Below, piece by piece: positions 61,303-64,000 of a stretch of DNA of 64,000 nucleotides. The notes beneath the pieces are model-generated. The model was not told the DNA's origin, did no database searches, and saw only the letters and a program-made list of their open reading frames with translations. Origin of the DNA: Yinghuangia seranimata (GTDB lineage: Bacteria > Actinomycetota > Actinomycetes > Streptomycetales > Streptomycetaceae); contig NZ_JASAOI010000002.1 in NCBI RefSeq assembly GCF_029953285.1, positions 186,001 through 250,000 of the forward strand, read 5' to 3'. Each line of letters opens with the position of its first letter. The first letter of the stretch is position 1. The position numbers and the translations under genes are program-made.

Positions 61303-62087
61303 CCGGCATCACCCACCGGATGGCCACCTTGTTCCGGGTCAAGGCGAACAAGGCCCTGGACCGGGCCGAGGATCCGCGGGAGGTCCTCGACTACGCGTAC
61401 GAGCAGCAGCTTGAGATGCTGCGGAAGGTCCGCCGCGGAGTCGCGGACGTGGCCACCAGCCACAAGCGCGTCGAGCTGCAGACCGACCAGCTCAGGCTGT
61501 CCGCCGGCAAGCTCCAGGACCAGGCCCAGCAGGCGCTCGGCATGGGACGCGAGGACCTGGCACGCGAGGCGCTGACCCGCCGCACCGCCACGCTCGCGCA
61601 GATCACCGACCTGGAGGCCCAGCAGGCGTCGCTGCACGAGCAGGAGGAAAAGCTCACGCTGGCGGCGGAGCGGCTCCAGGCGCGGGTGGACGCGTTCCGG
61701 GTCCGCAAGGAGACGATCAAGGCGAACTACACGGCCGCCGAGTCCCAGACCATGATCACCGAGGCGGTCACCGGTATCGGCGAGGAGATGGGCGACGTCG
61801 GTCTGGCGATGCAGCGGGCCGAGGACAAGACCGCCCAGATGCAGGCCCGCGCAGGCGCGCTGGACGAGCTGATCGCGTCCGGCGCCCTGGAGGACGCGAC
61901 CGCCCCCGCGGGCCGGGACGACCTCCAGGCCGAACTCGACGCGGTCACCGCAGGCAGCGACGTGGATGCCGAACTCGCACGGATGAAGGCCGAGTTGCCC
62001 GGTGCGTCGGCCAAGACCGCGCTCCCGGGCGGGGAATCCGCGACCGCGCCCGCGCGGCACGAGACCGGACAGGAGGAATCGTCATGA
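61299..62087 (+). CDS. pspA: PspA/IM30 envelope-stress protein
   Basis: A 262-residue PspA/Vipp1-family protein: amphipathic N-terminal helix (RMATLFRVKANKALDRAEDP) then a long coiled-coil hairpin (about 25-185) with LREQAL-like QALGMGREDLAREALTRR, and a flexible Ala/Glu tail beyond the family core. It binds and repairs the inner membrane. It is coupled by overlaps to the SHOCT gene before and pspAA after. Confidence 0.92.
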   Translation: MTGITHRMATLFRVKANKALDRAEDPREVLDYAYEQQLEMLRKVRRGVADVATSHKRVELQTDQLRLSAGKLQDQAQQALGMGREDLAREALTRRTATLAQITDLEAQQASLHEQEEKLTLAAERLQARVDAFRVRKETIKANYTAAESQTMITEAVTGIGEEMGDVGLAMQRAEDKTAQMQARAGALDELIASGALEDATAPAGRDDLQAELDAVTAGSDVDAELARMKAELPGASAKTALPGGESATAPARHETGQEESS

Positions 62088-62362
62088 TCATGAGGATTCT
62101 CGGCGAGGGCCAGTACCAGATCGCCGACGCCGACCTGGACCGGCTCAACGCCCTGGACGCCGCCGTGCAGGCGGCCGCCGACGCCGACGACGAAGCCGGC
62201 TTCAGCAGCGCGCTGGAGGCCCTGCTGGACGCCGTGCGGGCGGTCGGCACGCCACTGCCCGACGACGTGATCACGCCGTCCGACCTGGTCCTCCCCGACC
62301 GGCACACCAGCCTGGCGCGGGTGCGCGAGCTGCTGTCCGACGAGGGCCTGATCCCGGGGTGA
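62084..62362 (+). CDS. pspAA: PspA-associated protein PspAA
   Basis: A 92-residue protein of the PspAA family: MRILGEGQYQI, an acidic Ala-rich helix and the PSDLVLPDRHTSLARVRELL end. It is a usual partner of PspA in actinobacteria and probably part of the same complex. ATG at 62084 overlaps the pspA stop. Confidence 0.9.
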   Translation: MIMRILGEGQYQIADADLDRLNALDAAVQAAADADDEAGFSSALEALLDAVRAVGTPLPDDVITPSDLVLPDRHTSLARVRELLSDEGLIPG

Positions 62363-62367
62363 GGGCC

Positions 62368-63279
62368 GTGCGAAGCCGCTTCGCGCCCGACCGGGGGCTG
62401 ACCGGCCGCATGCTGGTCACGATGTTCCTGCTCGGGCTGCTGTACGTGGCGTTCATCGCCGCGCTGATCGTGCTGCTCAAGTCCACCGCCCTCGTGGTGG
62501 TCATCGCCGCCGGGCTGCTGGGCGCGCAGTACTGGTTCTCCGACCGGATCGCCCTGTATGCCATGCACGGCCGCGTCGTCACCCCCGAGGAGGAACCCGA
62601 ACTGCACGGCGTCGTGGACCGGTTGTGCGCCGCCGCCGACATGCCGAAGCCGCAGGTCGCCGTCTCCGGCATGGACCTGCCCAACGCGTTCGCCACCGGC
62701 CGCAACCCGAACCACGCCGTCGTCTGCGTCACCCGGGGGCTCCAGCGCCGTCTCGAACCGGCCGAGCTGGAAGGCGTCCTCGCCCACGAACTGTCCCATG
62801 TCGCGCACCGCGACGTGGCGGTGATCACCGTCGCCTCGTTCCTGGGCGTCATCGCCGGGCTGATGGTCCGCTTCGCGTTCTACTCCCAGCTGTTCGGCGG
62901 ACGCGGCCGCCGCGACCAGAACACCGCCGCCGTGTTCGGCATCGTCATGCTGGTCTCCGCCGCGGTCTACGCCATCAGCTTCCTGCTCATCCGCGCCCTG
63001 TCCCGCTACCGCGAACTGGCCGCCGACCGCGCCGGCGCCCAGCTCACCGGACGCCCGTCCGCGCTGGCGTCGGCACTCACCAAGGTCAGCGGCGACATCG
63101 CCCGCATCCCCACGGAAGACCTGCGCACCGCCCAGGCGTTCAACGCGTTCTTCTTCAGCCCGGCACTCGGGCCCGGCACGACCCTGGCCAAGCTGTTCTC
63201 GACCCACCCGAGCCTGGACCGCCGACTCGAAGCACTCGCGGAGATCTCCGCACAGCTCGGCGAGGAGGCACCGCAGTGA
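62368..63279 (+). CDS. HtpX-like zinc metalloprotease (M48)
   Basis: A 303-residue membrane protease: two N-terminal helices, MPKPQVAV, zinc site HELSHVAHRD (near 130-140), two further helices, and the third ligand in RYRELAADRAGA. It likely degrades damaged membrane proteins. Start GTG at 62368 gives the family-like RSRFAPDRGLT N-terminus; GTG at 62359, overlapping the pspAA stop, is the alternative. Confidence 0.92.
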   Translation: MRSRFAPDRGLTGRMLVTMFLLGLLYVAFIAALIVLLKSTALVVVIAAGLLGAQYWFSDRIALYAMHGRVVTPEEEPELHGVVDRLCAAADMPKPQVAVSGMDLPNAFATGRNPNHAVVCVTRGLQRRLEPAELEGVLAHELSHVAHRDVAVITVASFLGVIAGLMVRFAFYSQLFGGRGRRDQNTAAVFGIVMLVSAAVYAISFLLIRALSRYRELAADRAGAQLTGRPSALASALTKVSGDIARIPTEDLRTAQAFNAFFFSPALGPGTTLAKLFSTHPSLDRRLEALAEISAQLGEEAPQ

Positions 63280-63304
63280 GGCGCCCGGGAAGGAGCTGAT
63301 GCCA

Positions 63305-63901
63305 ATGGGGTTCTGGGACACGGTTCTGGGCCGCACCAAACCCGTCCGGCCCAACCTGGACCGGCTGTTCGACGTACCGTCGGCGGCGCTCACACTCCAG
63401 GCGGCCACCGGCTTCGCCCCGACCGGACGCGGAACGGTGTGCTTCGCCGCCGTCGAGGGCACCGCCTTCACCCGGGTCCGCGAGGAGGTCGGCGCCTTGT
63501 TGAACGCCGGGACCGCCGGGACCGTCGGCTCCGAACCCGTCGGCGCCCCCGTCGAGTTCAGCAAGGACTCGTACGGCTACCACTGGCTCCTCGTCCGGCG
63601 TGCCCCGGACGACCTGGCCTCGCTGGTCAACGACGTGCACGCGGTGAACACCTCCCTGGAGGAGAGCGGCTTCGGCCCGCACCTGCTGTGCTCCCTCGTG
63701 TGGTTCGGCGACGCCGGGACCCGTTCGCTCGCCCTCGTCTACCTCTACAAGCGCGGGACGTTCTACCCGTTCGCCCCGCTGCCCGGCGACAAGCGCGACA
63801 GCCCGCTCGAACTCCAGACCAAGGCCCTGCTCGAGCACGAGCTGCCCGTCGAACCGGACCTGACCCGGTGGTTCCCGATCTGGGGAGCACCGGGCGGCTG
63901 A
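63305..63901 (+). CDS. pspAB: PspA-associated protein PspAB
   Basis: A 198-residue protein of the PspAB family: MGFWDTVLGRTKPVRPNLDRLF at the start, SYGYHWLLVRR in the middle and YLYKRGTFYPFAPLPGDKRD near the end. Function unknown, but it is found with PspA-PspAA-HtpX in many actinobacteria. ATG at 63305 is nine bases after AGGAG; the ATG at 63299 is too close. Confidence 0.9.
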   Translation: MGFWDTVLGRTKPVRPNLDRLFDVPSAALTLQAATGFAPTGRGTVCFAAVEGTAFTRVREEVGALLNAGTAGTVGSEPVGAPVEFSKDSYGYHWLLVRRAPDDLASLVNDVHAVNTSLEESGFGPHLLCSLVWFGDAGTRSLALVYLYKRGTFYPFAPLPGDKRDSPLELQTKALLEHELPVEPDLTRWFPIWGAPGG

Positions 63902-63947
63902 CCTCCGCGGCGGCGGGCCAGGGGGAACCGGTGGTTCGCCCAGGCGT

Positions 63948-64000
63948 TCAGAAGAAGCTCAGAACTTCCTGTGCCAGGCTCCCCAGCCGACCGACACATC
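63948..64000 (-). CDS. Possible 3' end of a gene entering from the right edge
   Basis: The minus strand reads VGRLGSLAQEVLSFF then TGA at 63948-63950. The amphipathic make-up and the convergent position 46 bp after pspAB suggest a real C-terminus, but 16 codons cannot identify it. Confidence 0.35.
   Translation of the reverse strand, partial: CVGRLGSLAQEVLSFF

Noticed and set aside
63763-63999. 78-residue minus-strand frame at the right edge
   Set aside because: Overlaps pspAB antisense; the alternative frame ending at 63948 is shorter but does not overlap and looks more like a real C-terminus.

Overview
The window is from a very GC-rich actinomycete, most likely a member of the Streptomycetales. 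The evidence is extreme GC at third codon positions, many GTG starts with GGAGG-type ribosome binding sites, GTGA/ATGA stop-start overlaps, and typical actinobacterial families (DUF2690, DUF1876, DUF1918, DUF6328, PspAA/PspAB, an Acg-type nitroreductase). I see no rRNA, tRNA, CRISPR array, insertion sequence, phage gene or replication origin.

Region 1 (1-9.9 kb) is a purine/ureide catabolism island. It holds the FAD subunit of a xanthine dehydrogenase-type enzyme, an NCS2 nucleobase permease, a PucR-family regulator, and, divergent from the regulator, three genes matching the oxamate carbamoyltransferase AllH-AllF-AllG (YlbF, FdrA, YlbE), followed by XdhC. A 12-bp-stem terminator separates convergent allG and xdhC. 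Region 2 (10-15.6 kb) is a five-gene peptide/nickel-type ABC importer operon behind a perfect 33-bp palindrome. Region 3 (15.7-22.5 kb) holds a DegT-fold enzyme whose catalytic lysine is a histidine, paired with a VOC protein, then an aldo/keto reductase behind two inverted repeats, an NCS1 permease and an ABC exporter.

Region 4 (22.9-31.4 kb) looks like an aromatic meta-cleavage pathway: FAH-family hydrolase, extradiol dioxygenase, flavin-dependent hydroxylase, alpha/beta hydrolase and amidohydrolase/decarboxylase. Divergent from it are an acetoacetyl-CoA synthetase and a GntR regulator. Region 5 (31.4-39.7 kb) is an S1-domain protein followed by a tightly coupled six-gene biosynthetic operon: OleA-like ketosynthase, GT2, adenylate-forming ligase, a second GT2, an atypical P450 and an OleD-like SDR. 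A PadR regulator lies beside it. OleA, OleC and OleD functions without OleB are what a beta-lactone pathway needs, so this is the best candidate for an undescribed product in the window.

Region 6 (39.8-64 kb) is a redox/energy-stress or dormancy island: three universal stress proteins, membrane proteins, a lone cytochrome oxidase subunit I, an Acg-like nitroreductase, a SulP transporter, a two-gene NAD-type formate dehydrogenase, a beta-CASP nuclease and a SHOCT-PspA-PspAA-HtpX-PspAB envelope-stress operon. Eight copies of a palindrome close to GGGCCGNNCGGCCC lie 60-200 bp ahead of genes here and suggest one DosR/OsdR-like regulon. The island also carries an uncharacterised GTPase plus tail-anchored protein pair, and a deletion scar near 51318 joining the remains of a response regulator and a secreted M15 peptidase.
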